DNA from: an uncultured Eubacteriales bacterium
GTDB taxonomy: Bacteria > Bacillota > Clostridia > Christensenellales > UBA1242
DNA: 51,767 nt
Direction of reading: 5' to 3'
Assembly: GCA_948514155.1 (NCBI GenBank)
Contig: CAOQYA010000001.1
Location: 86,828-138,594, forward strand
Under the pieces are notes generated by a model. It did no database searches. It had not been told where the DNA came from and saw only the letters and a list, made by a program, of their open reading frames with translations. Below are positions 30,521-41,620 of the stretch, in pieces. Positions within the stretch are counted from its first letter, which is position 1, and the number at the start of each line of letters is the position of its first letter. Position numbers and translations under genes: made by a program.

Positions 30521-33500
30521 ATGAAACTCAAAGCGCCTAAAACTTGGCAACTTATTGTGATTTTAATAACCGTGTTTGTGCTCGCTATCGGCGGGTCGCT
30601 TTTGGCCGTTTATTTTACAACCGGCTTTGAGGCGCCTGTTATTCCGCCAAATGAAATTGTTGTTGAAGACGCGGATGCTACATACAACGCCTTAAGCGGG
30701 CAATATGAAACGGGAAGAGCCTTCAAACTTAAAATCACTTCGCCAACGGAGGGCGTGACCGAGCAGGAAATCACACTTGGCTTTAAGTCGGGTGTTTCTG
30801 TAAGCCGCAGCGAGGGCAAGATTTCCGATAAGACAATCATTGTTCCGGAAAGGGTGCGCCTTAACGAAGAGTTCGAGGTGCAACTTGTGCAAGAAACTTA
30901 CACTTCAAAATCGGGCGAGACTTTCACCTCCAACAAGGGTGGAATTTCCGAACTTGTTATTCTGACACAAAACAATCAACTTGGCTCGACCACAATTAAG
31001 ATTGCCGTTGATGTTCCAGTTCGTGACATTGGCCTTGAAATTGTGGACGCAACAACGGGTGCGGTGCTTGGCAACGAGACGGACCCTTGCCGCATAGCAG
31101 AGGGCACGCACTTTGCGCTTCGCCCTAAGTTCTACCCACAAGAGAGCAGATATCTTTTCAGCGACGACAAAAATGCAGCAATCTCGCAAAAGCGTGAGAA
31201 AGATGTGTTCTACGATGTTGCACCTTCGTCGCAAGGCATTAAATTCGAGTTTAATAATTTTGACCCATATTTCGTTGCCGGCGACCAGACAAGTGAGAAC
31301 AATCAAATTAGCGCATATGCCTTCTCTTCGGCAAAGGAGCAACTTGCTTTCTACAGCACAAACTCTCAAATCGAAGGCCAGCCGCTTTACAGCGAGGCAA
31401 TTCGCCAATTGACTTTGCCGGGTGTTAACTCGATAACTTCAAAAATATTTGTCAATGTTGTGGAGGCAAATGTTGGCTCCTTCAAAATTGACACAACAAC
31501 AGCCGAGAACCCTATCGGCTTCACAACAAATCAACTTTTCAAACTTTCCGCTCGCACAAGTTCACTTGCGGATAGAAACTTGAACATCAACATCTCCGAC
31601 ATTCACGGCCAAAGCCTGCTTGCTATGATTAAAAATGTTGGCATGAGAGTTGTTGAGGTCACAGATGCAGTTAGCGGCGAAAAGAGGGATGCAAGCCTTG
31701 TTGTGATTAAAGGCGGCAAGAGTGTTAGTGTTGTCGGCAACGAATATGTGCTTATCAACGACCAAGTTAAAAACCTCAGTCATGCATATTGGGAACTTTC
31801 CACAAACGGCGAATATTTAATTCAGACCGAAATTGTGCTTTTTGTTGAAGACGAAAAGGGGCAAACACAGATATTTGTGCCGGAAGGCGAGAACTATCAG
31901 CCGAAATATGTTTTCTTCGAGACGGCTGAAGGCCAAGATAACCCAGTCGACTGGAAAAACGGCGTTGGCAATCAACTTTCGATTATGCTGATTTATGACG
32001 CTCAAGGCAAACCAATTGTTTCGGAGTTTTCCAAAGACCTTGCTTCTTTAACAAATGTGCCGGAAGACAATGTTTATCAAAAAACCATTTTCTTCGCCTA
32101 CTATGACGCCGCATTTGGCGAGGGCGAGAGCATGGCGGACTATGTGGACATCGACACCGTCGGCCAAGGCAATTACAACATCCCCGGGCTGGGCAACAGG
32201 CAACTTTTCCCACTGCGCGGCAGCGCGCTTGTGGCAAAGGACGCGCTTAACTTTAACTTAATTTTTGCAACAGTCAGAACTGATGCATATGGCAACCCAA
32301 TCATGGAAGGGCGCAGCACATTTGTTGTGCAGAAGTGGTCAAGAGCAATCAGCGTGCAAGTTGAAAAAACTTTACAGGGCTTTGACGAATGCTCCCTTCA
32401 AATTGACACAAGTTTATTGACCGCGCAAAATTTCTTTGCAATTCCAACTCAAACTGAACTAGGCTTAAATCTTGTGCTCAAACTCAAGAAAGGCGATCAA
32501 AGCATTTTCCAGCAAGAACTTGCAAACAAAAGGATATCCTTCTATGCAAGCGAGGACGCCAAAGGCGAAAAAGTTAATAACGACATCTTCATTTTTGGAG
32601 AGCCGGAATATGCCCAAGACGGCGTGACCGTGACCATTCCTTTCGCTGTTAGAAATGTTAAAATTGAGGATGTTCGCGGCAAAGATTTCTGGGTGCGAAT
32701 TGACTACAACAACTCTGTGACTACCAACTCGTGGACGGCAGAGCCGGGGAATAAGGAATATGCCGGCGCACTGAAAATTTACAATCAAAACCCGGCCTCG
32801 ATTTCCAACGATATTCTTGCAGGAAAAACTTTTGACATTCAAAATGTGCTTAAGGCTGACGGCAAAAGTGAAATAACAATTTCCGGCAACGGCCAGACAA
32901 CTGACCTGACGATTTTTAACTCATATATCAAACAGACCGTTGTTAAAGACGCATATGGAAGAGCATTCCAAAGCGGCATCATTCTTTCTTCCGACAACCC
33001 TGCAGCAATCGGGGTGAACAATGAGACAGGCACAATTTCTCCACTTAACGCAAAAGCCGATGGCGTGAAAATCACAGTTAAGGCAGGCGACATCTCCTTC
33101 GCTTTCACGCTTAATGTTGACAGCGTGGGCGTGACCGATGTTAAAGTGAAGGGAATATCTCAAGGCACCAGCCCTAAAGCCCAAATTGAAGGCGAGCCGG
33201 GCGAAGAAGTCTTCTTGAAAAAGACGAATGACCATGACGGCTTTTTAGAGGTGTTTGTTCAAGGCGCGATTGGAAATGAGACATATAGTGCAGACGCTTA
33301 CACAATAACAATCTCGCCAACTTTCCTTGCGGGCTTAGGTCAAGACTCCAAACTTTGGGAGATGCTTAAGATAAACGGCGGAAGCCTGCAGCCAAGCAGC
33401 GAACTGGCAATCGAAAAAATTCAAATTGTAAAACATTTCGGCAGCGATGTGACCATTCCTTTTGTTGCGAGAAACGATAACGGAACTCTTGATTTCGTGT

Positions 33501-36500
33501 TTGAACTTAAGATAACAGAAACTGCCACATTTAAATCGCAGACCCTTAATCAAGTTGATTACGACGGCATAATTGGCGTGAGAAGTGAGGACAAGCCGGA
33601 GGGTGCGACCAACGAGCAGATTTTTGTTTATGCCGAGTTCGGAATTGACTTAAACACATATTTTAAAGTTGAAAATGTTGACTGGGCAAATGCATATGGC
33701 GCAGCTAAGGACATCGTTGTTAACGGTCAAACTGTTGGCCAAATTGAAAGCGGCGTGCTGAAGTTTATGGATGTGTTCGAGCCAACAACTTTCAATATCA
33801 GATTTTTCGCTGTTGACGGAAATAACTATGGCTTCAATCAAGAACTTGAAATCACTGTTGTTCCAAACATTCAAGTCAGTGCAAATGCAGATAAGCCTTT
33901 GCAACTTTCCGATTTGTATGCTGACCAAGAGCCGAACATTTCGCAATATATCACCTTAAGAAGAATTGCTGGAGACAGCGCAATTCCAGCTTTTGAATAT
34001 GTTATTGAAGACGAGAAAAAACAAAACAGCCAGGGCGAAAATGTTAGATATGTTGTGGTCGACGGGCAAGGAAAAGTTGCTTTTAATGCAACACTCAATC
34101 TTGAATATGGCGATGAGGCAAGAAAGAACAAACTCTCACTTATTCACGAAAACAAAGTTGTTAAAACATGCGACATTCATATTAGTGTGGGCCTAACACA
34201 GGAGTCGCTTGCTGCTTGCGGCAGTTGGCTCAACAATTTCGTTACATATGGCGAAAACAGAATGCTTTTGGTGTCGCAAACAAGTTTAGATTTCATTCAA
34301 CACAAATTTGCTTGCAAACTTAAAGCCGAAGTTTTAAGCAATAATGACGCTTATTCAGTTGGCGGCTCGGGCGCTGAAAGACGCTTGAATTTCACCTTCA
34401 AAGGCGAGGCTGTCAAAGTTGGCGAAAAATATTATCTTGCAATCGGCTTCATGAACGAAAATACAATTGTTGCAACAATCAAAGTTCCAATCATTCTTTC
34501 GGCGGTGGGCGATAAGTTCGCATCAGCCGGCACAGGAGAGGCGGAGGATGTTAAGGCTGTGCTTGAAGGAAAGGCAAGCGCTATTGCATCAGCCGGCACA
34601 AGTTACAACCTTTTTGCTCCTAAAACGATTGAGGGCAAAGACTACACCTTCATTTTCGAGGGAGGAAGCGTTAAACTTGCCCTGCTTGACGAGGAAATCA
34701 CTTCAACAAAAGAAGTGGACGGCCTTAAGATAAATGTCGGTGGCGTAGACTACAATTATCAAATCTCCGACGGCCGAATTATCGCTTTTGGCACGAATAT
34801 TGGCCTCAATATCGGCGAAGGCGGAGTGCTTGAAATTGGAAGCGAAAAATATATTGTGAGAAACATTGATAATGAGATTATCAAAATCAGCAAACTCACA
34901 ATTGTTGAAGGGAAAAACTATGAAACAGCGTCAACGCCATTTGGAATTGTCTTGACGGAATTTGACGGCACAAAATATCTCACCGGCTTTAAAGAGGGTG
35001 AGGCGCAGGTGCGTTTTGAAGTGCCAAATGCCTACAAAAACATTATTTCGATAATCGGAAATGAACTGAAAATCAATCATGTTGTGGGCGAAGAAACGGA
35101 GAGCGTTGTTGCCAAGTTTAGAATTGTTCAAGGCGAAACATTGCCATTGACATATGACTTTGCGCTCAGCATTGCGCCAGATGCAAGCATAGCGGCTCCG
35201 GTTTATCCATTTAATGGCAACACCGAACTTTTGGAAATTCCGAACGGCGAAGAAAAAACAATAGACATGAAAACCCCTCTTGGAGCCGACTCTTTGCATA
35301 ACGGCGAGCCTCGTTTCTCTGATAAGATAACGATTAATGGCGAAGAACAAGACATTGAGACAAATCTTGGTCTTTCGATTAAAGAAGTCTTAATTGATGG
35401 CCAAAAAGTTGAGCCAACTAACGGCGTGTTTGATGTTAGAATTGACGGCCAAAAAGTTATTTTCGAAAACAAGGCAAACGCTCAAGATGTCAGCGTGATA
35501 GTTCAGCGAACATATGAAGGCATTTTCCTTGGCTATGATAAGAGCGGAAGCGAGAACGAATACACATATAACTTCACCATAAATCAAAGCGGCGAGCAAA
35601 GTTACTTCGTTAAGTTCAGCGGACAAAACAGCGGAAATCTTAACGATAAAACTTGGGCTCTTGCTAACAACAGAGAGGCGCAAACGCTGACTGTAACAAC
35701 TTTCTGGCAATCGGAAAATGGTCAGGGCGAAGTTGGCAAAGATGTGACAACAACCGCAACAAATGATTTTGGCGAGGGTTTTGAAGTTGAATTCAATAAC
35801 AAACAACTTTCAATCACCATTGAAGGTTTTGTGCCTGAGGAGACAACAAAACATGTTTACTTCTCGGTGAACGGAATAAAGGTCGGCGAACTTACTGTTG
35901 TTATTCCGGCAACAGTTGAGGTGACTTTTATAAATGAACTTAATGCAAACAGAGAATATGAGGCAAGTGATATTGTAACTTCATTAACCGAGAGATATGA
36001 TATCACCAAAGTTGAAACAATTGGGGATGCTTCAAAGTTTGCAAAAGTTGAAGGAACAAATCTCACTTTTGGTCACCTTGTTGAAGATAAGGAAATAACA
36101 CTTAAATTTACTTATTCTAATGAAACAAACAATGGTGTAGTTCAAAAAACTTTTAAAGTTAACAAAAATTTAAACTTTAAAGATTTGATTTCAATCTCAG
36201 AAGAAAACACTGTGACCGCGGGCGAGAGTTTGGTTGTCACAACTTCACAATACTTAGATAATGTTATATTGTCGCTCAAGGGCTTTGAAGTTAAAGCTGT
36301 TCGCAAAGCCGGCTTTAGTTTTGAAGCAATCGAAACTGTAAGCATCAATGATAAAGGCAATGTGACAATAAAAACAAACTTTGTTGCTGAACAACAGACC
36401 GCACAATTCATTTTGCACTTTACTTATAACTTTAATAACCAAGTTGGTTTTACAAAGGATGTTGAAGTGCACTTGCCAATCAAGCCTGCAGTTCAAATGA

Positions 36501-39500
36501 AAGTTAATTATCCCGCTCCGGCAGGAACAGAACTTGCATATGAGACGATAAAGAGTGAAGTTCCAATCAATAATTTCTTTAACGCACCAGCAATGTTTGC
36601 CAATAAGAAAAGAATTGAGTTAGTTGGGGAAGAAGAGAATGCGACCATTGATACTTCTGATGCTGATCTTTTCCAAGTTACTGGCAAAATTCTTAAGAAT
36701 GGCGCTTGGGAAGAAAATAAAGACCTGGATGTTTCGTGGGCGGCTGACGGCGGGCTAACTGTGATACTTCCAAGTGGCTTAAACGCTGCCAGGGTTAAAC
36801 TGCAAATCACATATAAAGGTGTGCTTGTTGAATACGACTTGTATGTTACAACATCGAATGTTATCGGCTCTCAAGTTAACCCAACAACAAATCGTGATGG
36901 CGATACAGAAACAATCTATCCAGACACAATGGGAACAAAAACCCTATTCTCAACAAACAGATTGTTTGAGATTAAAGTTGACTTAACTGCGCAAGCAGAC
37001 CAAGTTGTATACGCTTTTGTTGCAGATGTGAAAGAAGGCGTTGCGATTGTGAACAAAGATGCAAACTCTAAAGCAAAGTTTAAACTCAGCGACATTAGAG
37101 CCGGAATTCGATATGTTGACTGCGGAGACGACAAGGGCATAAATCTTAAAGAAAATCAGACAATCGTGTTTAAAACTGCAGACAAATTCGATGCTCCAAA
37201 CGCGCCGGGACTTACTTTCCAAAGAATGGCAAAGCGTGTGGAATTCACATACACCCTTGCCGACAACCCTAACGGGCTTGTGATTACAGACGAAAGATTG
37301 AAAGTTATTGGCGACGAATTTGCTTGGGATAAAGATAGCGAAGACAACGAAACCAATAATGCCACAGCAAAGATAAATTGCAAATATACTGACAGTGGAT
37401 CTAAAATATTTGAAACTGACATTTCTTACAAACTCAAACGCGCACTTGACATCGCAGCCGGAAATGCATTCGACTCTATCTCAAAGACAATCGAAATTCC
37501 TAATGGAATGATTATTCCGGAAATTGAGACAACATGGCTTAATCACTATCGCCTTGTTGACCTTGCAAAACTCTCGCATCCGTCAACAGGACTTGCCCTT
37601 TCAGATAAAACGATAGGCAAAGATGTTGGGCTGACAATAAATGTTGTAAGCGGAGAGCACACAATCAAAATTGGAAATAAAGAATATCACACTGTTTTCC
37701 AAAACGGAGGCAAGGACTACCTAACTTTCACTCCTATTACTGATGCTCAAGACTCAACAAAAGTGTATGACTACTATCTCTTCGGCGAAGGATGCTCAAA
37801 TGCGGGTGACTATGTGCTTGTTAAAATTGACTACACATCAAATGACGTGACACAAACTTATTATTTGCCGATTAAACTTGTGCCGGGCTACAATGTGACA
37901 ATCAACGGCCAAAGCGTTGCTGTTGCTGGCGAGACCACAAACGGCGCGGTCGGAAATTCGGCATCGCCATACAATTTCACGCCTGGTGACAACAAAACAA
38001 TTGAATTTTCTAAAGAGACAACAAGCGTGCTTTCAGTTGTTCGTGAGCACTGGAACACATCAAACATCGCAAACGCACTCACATATGTTATGAGACTGGG
38101 CGCGCCTGGCCAAGACATCAACATTGACATGAAAAAACTTGGCTATTCAGACACAGCTGACTGGACGCTTCCACAGACCGGAGGAAAAATTACTTTAGAG
38201 CCACAAACAGTTGTCTTTGGTGAGAAGAAATACAAGGTTGACATTGAAGATAGTTATGGCTACAAGATTGAATTCTTCTTCAACCTCGTTCCGGCAAACG
38301 CAAACACTCCAGTTGTTGACAGTTCTTCAGTTACAAGCATGATTGAAGGTCAACCTTTCGACATCGGCGTTGTTTATGATAAAGTTGTCATGGCGGATGA
38401 GGGAAAAGATAAACTCCCAATAACCAATCGAGAACAAAAGCCAGCATCCACGGAAATTAATGTAATCAATCTTCGCAATATTAACGCTTGGGGTTCAAGT
38501 GCAGAAAAAGATGCCTTCGCAGCATTGCTTGCAGAGCATGGCGAAAATGCTACACCTGTTTTCCACTATGTGACAATACAAGATATACATTTTGTTTACA
38601 ACAAAGCAATTTCTGTAAGCAAAAATGGATCACTAATTGACGGACATCTGGCTACAGCTTCTGATCTAAAATATCCTGGAAGCAAAAAGGAAGATGGGAC
38701 TTTTGTGGAATGCACAGGAAGAGATGTTGGCAAAGAGTTAACTGTTCCAACAATGCCGGGCTGGATATATGGCACGAACGATAGCCCTCAAGTTGATGTT
38801 GTGATTACATTAAAATACTATGAGGAAGAGACGCACATCAATGAAGAAGGCTCAAGTGAAAAAACAATAAATGAAGAGACTTGCACCATTACACACACAA
38901 TTCAACTTACAAGAAAGGCAAGTTTCAGTGAGACAAAGTCAGTTGTTGTTGACAGCGTAGGCTTTAACCCATATGAATACATCAAGGCTTCAAATAGAAT
39001 TTCAACAAATGATACTGAAAATGACAATTTTAACGACGGAAAAACTCTCTATCACGACACACTTGAAGTTTACTTGCCAGCAAATAATGGCAATGTGAAC
39101 TTTGATGTTGAGTTCTATAGAGACGGAGCAAAGATTGCAACAGCAAACAGACACCCAAGCAACAGCCTTTCAAGACCAGTGACCGAATACTATAGTCTTT
39201 CGGCGTTGTTCGAAGAAAGTTTGCCTAGCGAGGTGGAAAATCGAAACTTTGCAAATGTTTCATTTAAGATTGTTGTTAAAGAGCATTCCGGAAGCGAGGC
39301 TGTAACCGAAGGTGAAGAGCAAAAGCCAGATACAAGACCGCAGTTTAGATATGCGGGAAGTGAGTTGACTGAGCAGGCTTACGCAAAAGAGGGTAATAAA
39401 GCAGCGTTAAATACGCTTACTATGGTCGCTTCAGACGACACCCTCTATATTGAAGACGCGGGCTTGATGTCCACGGGCAAAGACACCATTCCAAGAACGA

Positions 39501-40054
39501 GATATTATCTCATTAAAGTTGGAGACGAGACAGTTGGATACGAGACCTATCGCTACACGCATGAGTTTGACCTTGCCCGCAGGTGGACAGAACTCGAGGC
39601 CGGCCTCGGACAAAACACTGCGAAGGAACTTAATGGAACATGGACAAGAGAGAGTGACGGAAAATATAAGAACGGCTACAAAGTTGATATCAGCAAATGG
39701 GCTGGTGAAATAAAAGACAAATATGGCGCTGTAACGGTGAAAACACTTGCTAACAAAGGCGACGCTTCGGAAAGTGTAAGTCTTGCTGGTCAAAATGTTG
39801 ACCTGAGTGCACTTCGTTTCGAAGTTAGCAATAAAGACTCGACCGCTAAGTTTGACGGCACAACACTTTACATAGGTGCTAACTACAAGTTAAACAATCA
39901 AGAATATATCTTGATTAACATCTATGTGAAGGCTTCGGGAGGCCCTTTTGCTGGCAATGATGCTTGGAAAGCAAGCAACTCGAACAGCGATAAACTTCTC
40001 GGCCAGTTCAGAATTTTCCTCACGGGAAAAGATGCAACGTCAACAGGTGTTTAG
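30521..40054 (+). CDS. Giant N-terminally anchored surface protein
   Basis: This is one uninterrupted 3177-residue frame. An N-terminal basic stretch and hydrophobic helix (LIVILITVFVLAIGGSLLAV, about residues 11-35) act as an uncleaved anchor or signal. Everything after is polar, beta-strand-rich and divided into many modules of roughly 80-120 residues. At least one reads like a bacterial Ig-like (Big_2) unit (SSDNPAAIGVNNETGTISPL, then FTLNVDSVGVTDVKVKG). There is no LPxTG, no C-terminal membrane helix and no recognised catalytic domain; the end is LLGQFRIFLTGKDATSTGV. It is probably an adhesin, stalk or cell-surface structural protein. It is monocistronic between its own promoter and a terminator, and accounts for about 18% of the window. 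Confidence 0.85.
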   Translation: MKLKAPKTWQLIVILITVFVLAIGGSLLAVYFTTGFEAPVIPPNEIVVEDADATYNALSGQYETGRAFKLKITSPTEGVTEQEITLGFKSGVSVSRSEGKISDKTIIVPERVRLNEEFEVQLVQETYTSKSGETFTSNKGGISELVILTQNNQLGSTTIKIAVDVPVRDIGLEIVDATTGAVLGNETDPCRIAEGTHFALRPKFYPQESRYLFSDDKNAAISQKREKDVFYDVAPSSQGIKFEFNNFDPYFVAGDQTSENNQISAYAFSSAKEQLAFYSTNSQIEGQPLYSEAIRQLTLPGVNSITSKIFVNVVEANVGSFKIDTTTAENPIGFTTNQLFKLSARTSSLADRNLNINISDIHGQSLLAMIKNVGMRVVEVTDAVSGEKRDASLVVIKGGKSVSVVGNEYVLINDQVKNLSHAYWELSTNGEYLIQTEIVLFVEDEKGQTQIFVPEGENYQPKYVFFETAEGQDNPVDWKNGVGNQLSIMLIYDAQGKPIVSEFSKDLASLTNVPEDNVYQKTIFFAYYDAAFGEGESMADYVDIDTVGQGNYNIPGLGNRQLFPLRGSALVAKDALNFNLIFATVRTDAYGNPIMEGRSTFVVQKWSRAISVQVEKTLQGFDECSLQIDTSLLTAQNFFAIPTQTELGLNLVLKLKKGDQSIFQQELANKRISFYASEDAKGEKVNNDIFIFGEPEYAQDGVTVTIPFAVRNVKIEDVRGKDFWVRIDYNNSVTTNSWTAEPGNKEYAGALKIYNQNPASISNDILAGKTFDIQNVLKADGKSEITISGNGQTTDLTIFNSYIKQTVVKDAYGRAFQSGIILSSDNPAAIGVNNETGTISPLNAKADGVKITVKAGDISFAFTLNVDSVGVTDVKVKGISQGTSPKAQIEGEPGEEVFLKKTNDHDGFLEVFVQGAIGNETYSADAYTITISPTFLAGLGQDSKLWEMLKINGGSLQPSSELAIEKIQIVKHFGSDVTIPFVARNDNGTLDFVFELKITETATFKSQTLNQVDYDGIIGVRSEDKPEGATNEQIFVYAEFGIDLNTYFKVENVDWANAYGAAKDIVVNGQTVGQIESGVLKFMDVFEPTTFNIRFFAVDGNNYGFNQELEITVVPNIQVSANADKPLQLSDLYADQEPNISQYITLRRIAGDSAIPAFEYVIEDEKKQNSQGENVRYVVVDGQGKVAFNATLNLEYGDEARKNKLSLIHENKVVKTCDIHISVGLTQESLAACGSWLNNFVTYGENRMLLVSQTSLDFIQHKFACKLKAEVLSNNDAYSVGGSGAERRLNFTFKGEAVKVGEKYYLAIGFMNENTIVATIKVPIILSAVGDKFASAGTGEAEDVKAVLEGKASAIASAGTSYNLFAPKTIEGKDYTFIFEGGSVKLALLDEEITSTKEVDGLKINVGGVDYNYQISDGRIIAFGTNIGLNIGEGGVLEIGSEKYIVRNIDNEIIKISKLTIVEGKNYETASTPFGIVLTEFDGTKYLTGFKEGEAQVRFEVPNAYKNIISIIGNELKINHVVGEETESVVAKFRIVQGETLPLTYDFALSIAPDASIAAPVYPFNGNTELLEIPNGEEKTIDMKTPLGADSLHNGEPRFSDKITINGEEQDIETNLGLSIKEVLIDGQKVEPTNGVFDVRIDGQKVIFENKANAQDVSVIVQRTYEGIFLGYDKSGSENEYTYNFTINQSGEQSYFVKFSGQNSGNLNDKTWALANNREAQTLTVTTFWQSENGQGEVGKDVTTTATNDFGEGFEVEFNNKQLSITIEGFVPEETTKHVYFSVNGIKVGELTVVIPATVEVTFINELNANREYEASDIVTSLTERYDITKVETIGDASKFAKVEGTNLTFGHLVEDKEITLKFTYSNETNNGVVQKTFKVNKNLNFKDLISISEENTVTAGESLVVTTSQYLDNVILSLKGFEVKAVRKAGFSFEAIETVSINDKGNVTIKTNFVAEQQTAQFILHFTYNFNNQVGFTKDVEVHLPIKPAVQMKVNYPAPAGTELAYETIKSEVPINNFFNAPAMFANKKRIELVGEEENATIDTSDADLFQVTGKILKNGAWEENKDLDVSWAADGGLTVILPSGLNAARVKLQITYKGVLVEYDLYVTTSNVIGSQVNPTTNRDGDTETIYPDTMGTKTLFSTNRLFEIKVDLTAQADQVVYAFVADVKEGVAIVNKDANSKAKFKLSDIRAGIRYVDCGDDKGINLKENQTIVFKTADKFDAPNAPGLTFQRMAKRVEFTYTLADNPNGLVITDERLKVIGDEFAWDKDSEDNETNNATAKINCKYTDSGSKIFETDISYKLKRALDIAAGNAFDSISKTIEIPNGMIIPEIETTWLNHYRLVDLAKLSHPSTGLALSDKTIGKDVGLTINVVSGEHTIKIGNKEYHTVFQNGGKDYLTFTPITDAQDSTKVYDYYLFGEGCSNAGDYVLVKIDYTSNDVTQTYYLPIKLVPGYNVTINGQSVAVAGETTNGAVGNSASPYNFTPGDNKTIEFSKETTSVLSVVREHWNTSNIANALTYVMRLGAPGQDINIDMKKLGYSDTADWTLPQTGGKITLEPQTVVFGEKKYKVDIEDSYGYKIEFFFNLVPANANTPVVDSSSVTSMIEGQPFDIGVVYDKVVMADEGKDKLPITNREQKPASTEINVINLRNINAWGSSAEKDAFAALLAEHGENATPVFHYVTIQDIHFVYNKAISVSKNGSLIDGHLATASDLKYPGSKKEDGTFVECTGRDVGKELTVPTMPGWIYGTNDSPQVDVVITLKYYEEETHINEEGSSEKTINEETCTITHTIQLTRKASFSETKSVVVDSVGFNPYEYIKASNRISTNDTENDNFNDGKTLYHDTLEVYLPANNGNVNFDVEFYRDGAKIATANRHPSNSLSRPVTEYYSLSALFEESLPSEVENRNFANVSFKIVVKEHSGSEAVTEGEEQKPDTRPQFRYAGSELTEQAYAKEGNKAALNTLTMVASDDTLYIEDAGLMSTGKDTIPRTRYYLIKVGDETVGYETYRYTHEFDLARRWTELEAGLGQNTAKELNGTWTRESDGKYKNGYKVDISKWAGEIKDKYGAVTVKTLANKGDASESVSLAGQNVDLSALRFEVSNKDSTAKFDGTTLYIGANYKLNNQEYILINIYVKASGGPFAGNDAWKASNSNSDKLLGQFRIFLTGKDATSTGV

Positions 40055-40060
40055 CAGAAA

Positions 40061-40096
40061 AATGCTAAAGCAGAAAAACGCTTTGGCATTTTTTTC
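40061..40096 (+). terminator. Terminator of the giant gene
   Basis: AATGCTAAAGC (40061-40071) pairs with GCTTTGGCATT (40080-40090) with one G-U pair, followed by T6. Confidence 0.8.
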
Positions 40097-40129
40097 GTTT
40101 TGGATATAATTAAGTTAAAGGAGAAGGGT

Positions 40130-41587
40130 TTGCACTGGATTTATTATGTCTTTATCGCGTTTGGCATATTGGTGGCATTCAACATGCTGCTGCTTGTCGG
40201 CATGATATTTGTGGAAAAGAAAAAGCCGCAGACGATTATTGCCTGGCTGACCATTCTCACATTTTTGCCGGGAATAGGCTTCATTTTCTATCTTCTTTTG
40301 GGCAGCGGGCTGAGTTATCGTGTTAAGCGCATGCTTAAGAAAAAAGCGATTTCGGACAGCGATATTCTAAAAAACATCAAAGGCCTTAAAACTTTCTCGG
40401 AAGTCAGCGGCATTCGCTCGCTCGCAAAGGACGCCGACCTTATGAGGCTTTGCTATGATATGGGCGGCTATCCTTGCCTTGGCAATGATGTCAAGTTCTT
40501 TTGCCACGGCCTGGAGAAGATTGCGATTTTAAAGCAAGACCTTTTGGCGGCAAAAAAGTCTATTAACATGGAATACTACATCTTTGCCAGCGACAAAGTA
40601 GGCAAGGAGATTATGCAAATTCTGATTAACAAAGCCCGAGCCGGCGTTAAAGTGAAACTTATCTATGATTCGGTCGGCAGCAAGAAGACCCGCAGACGAT
40701 TTTTCCGCAAGTTGGAAAAAGCGGGAGGTGAGGTGGCCGAGTTCTTCCCGCCTTTTGCGCACATCAGAATGATAAACCTTAAACTTAACTATCGCAATCA
40801 CAGAAAAATTGTTGTTATCGACGGCAAGATTGCATACACAGGCGGCATCAACATTCGCGACGACCACATGGGCATGAACATGAAACTCTCGCCTTGGCGA
40901 GATGCGAGCGTGAGAATTGAGGGCGGGGGAGTTTTCCCGCTGCAAAACATCTTCCTCGACGACTGGCGTTATGCAAAGAAAGATAAGCGCCCGGCGGAGG
41001 AATATATTAAGGAATATTTCCCAACTCCAGAGCCAAAGGGTGATGTGACGGTGCAAGTGCTCACTTCCGGCCCGGACAGCAAACTTCAAAAGATTAAAGA
41101 AGCCTATATTAAAATGATAATTAATGCAAAGAAGAGGGTGTATCTTCAAACGCCATATTTTGTTCCCGACGACGCATTTATCTCGGCGCTCACGATAGCC
41201 CAAAAATCGGGAGTAGATGTTCGAATTATGCTGCCCGCAAAGCCGGACAAGCGCTCCGTCTATTTGCCAACTTTGTCCTATGCTCGCGAAATGGCGGAGA
41301 TTGGAATTAAGATTTATTTCTATAACGGCTTCATGCACGCAAAGACGCTGCTTATCGACGACAATAAACTTTCAATCGGCAGCACCAATCTTGACAATCG
41401 CTCTTTTGGGCTAAACTTTGAATGCACTGCGATAATGTTCTCCGAAAAACTTAACGCCGAATATCTTACATGCTTTCAAGAGGATATTGCAAACTCAATC
41501 TTAGCCGACGAAAACTATTTTAAGCGCGCACCGATTGCAAGCAAACTTGGACAATCGTTCTTCCGATTGTTTGCGCCGCTTCTGTAA
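40130..41587 (+). CDS. cls: Cardiolipin synthase (PLD family)
   Basis: This 485-residue membrane protein condenses phosphatidylglycerol into cardiolipin. Two N-terminal transmembrane helices (YYVFIAFGILVAFNMLLLVG and IIAWLTILTFLPGIGFIFYL) precede two phospholipase-D HKD motifs: HRKIVVIDGKIAYTGG in the middle and HAKTLLIDDNKLSIGSTN near the C-terminus. The length matches bacterial Cls. The chosen TTG start at 40130 has AAAGGAG 6 nt upstream; a TTG at 40100 in the same frame lies before that site, next to a TATAAT, and is less plausible. It is monocistronic with a shared terminator downstream. Confidence 0.93.
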   Translation: MHWIYYVFIAFGILVAFNMLLLVGMIFVEKKKPQTIIAWLTILTFLPGIGFIFYLLLGSGLSYRVKRMLKKKAISDSDILKNIKGLKTFSEVSGIRSLAKDADLMRLCYDMGGYPCLGNDVKFFCHGLEKIAILKQDLLAAKKSINMEYYIFASDKVGKEIMQILINKARAGVKVKLIYDSVGSKKTRRRFFRKLEKAGGEVAEFFPPFAHIRMINLKLNYRNHRKIVVIDGKIAYTGGINIRDDHMGMNMKLSPWRDASVRIEGGGVFPLQNIFLDDWRYAKKDKRPAEEYIKEYFPTPEPKGDVTVQVLTSGPDSKLQKIKEAYIKMIINAKKRVYLQTPYFVPDDAFISALTIAQKSGVDVRIMLPAKPDKRSVYLPTLSYAREMAEIGIKIYFYNGFMHAKTLLIDDNKLSIGSTNLDNRSFGLNFECTAIMFSEKLNAEYLTCFQEDIANSILADENYFKRAPIASKLGQSFFRLFAPLL

Positions 41588-41588
41588 A

Positions 41589-41620
41589 AAAAGGCAGACC
41601 AGTTAGTCTGCCTTTTTTAA
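41589..41620. terminator. Bidirectional terminator
   Basis: AAGGCAGAC (41591-41599) pairs with GTCTGCCTT (41606-41614), with A-run before and T-run after, between convergent cls and the nucleoside hydrolase gene. Confidence 0.85.

Noticed and set aside
40529..41338. 269-residue open frame antisense to cls
   Set aside because: Complementary to a clear cardiolipin synthase; no start signals and no family features.
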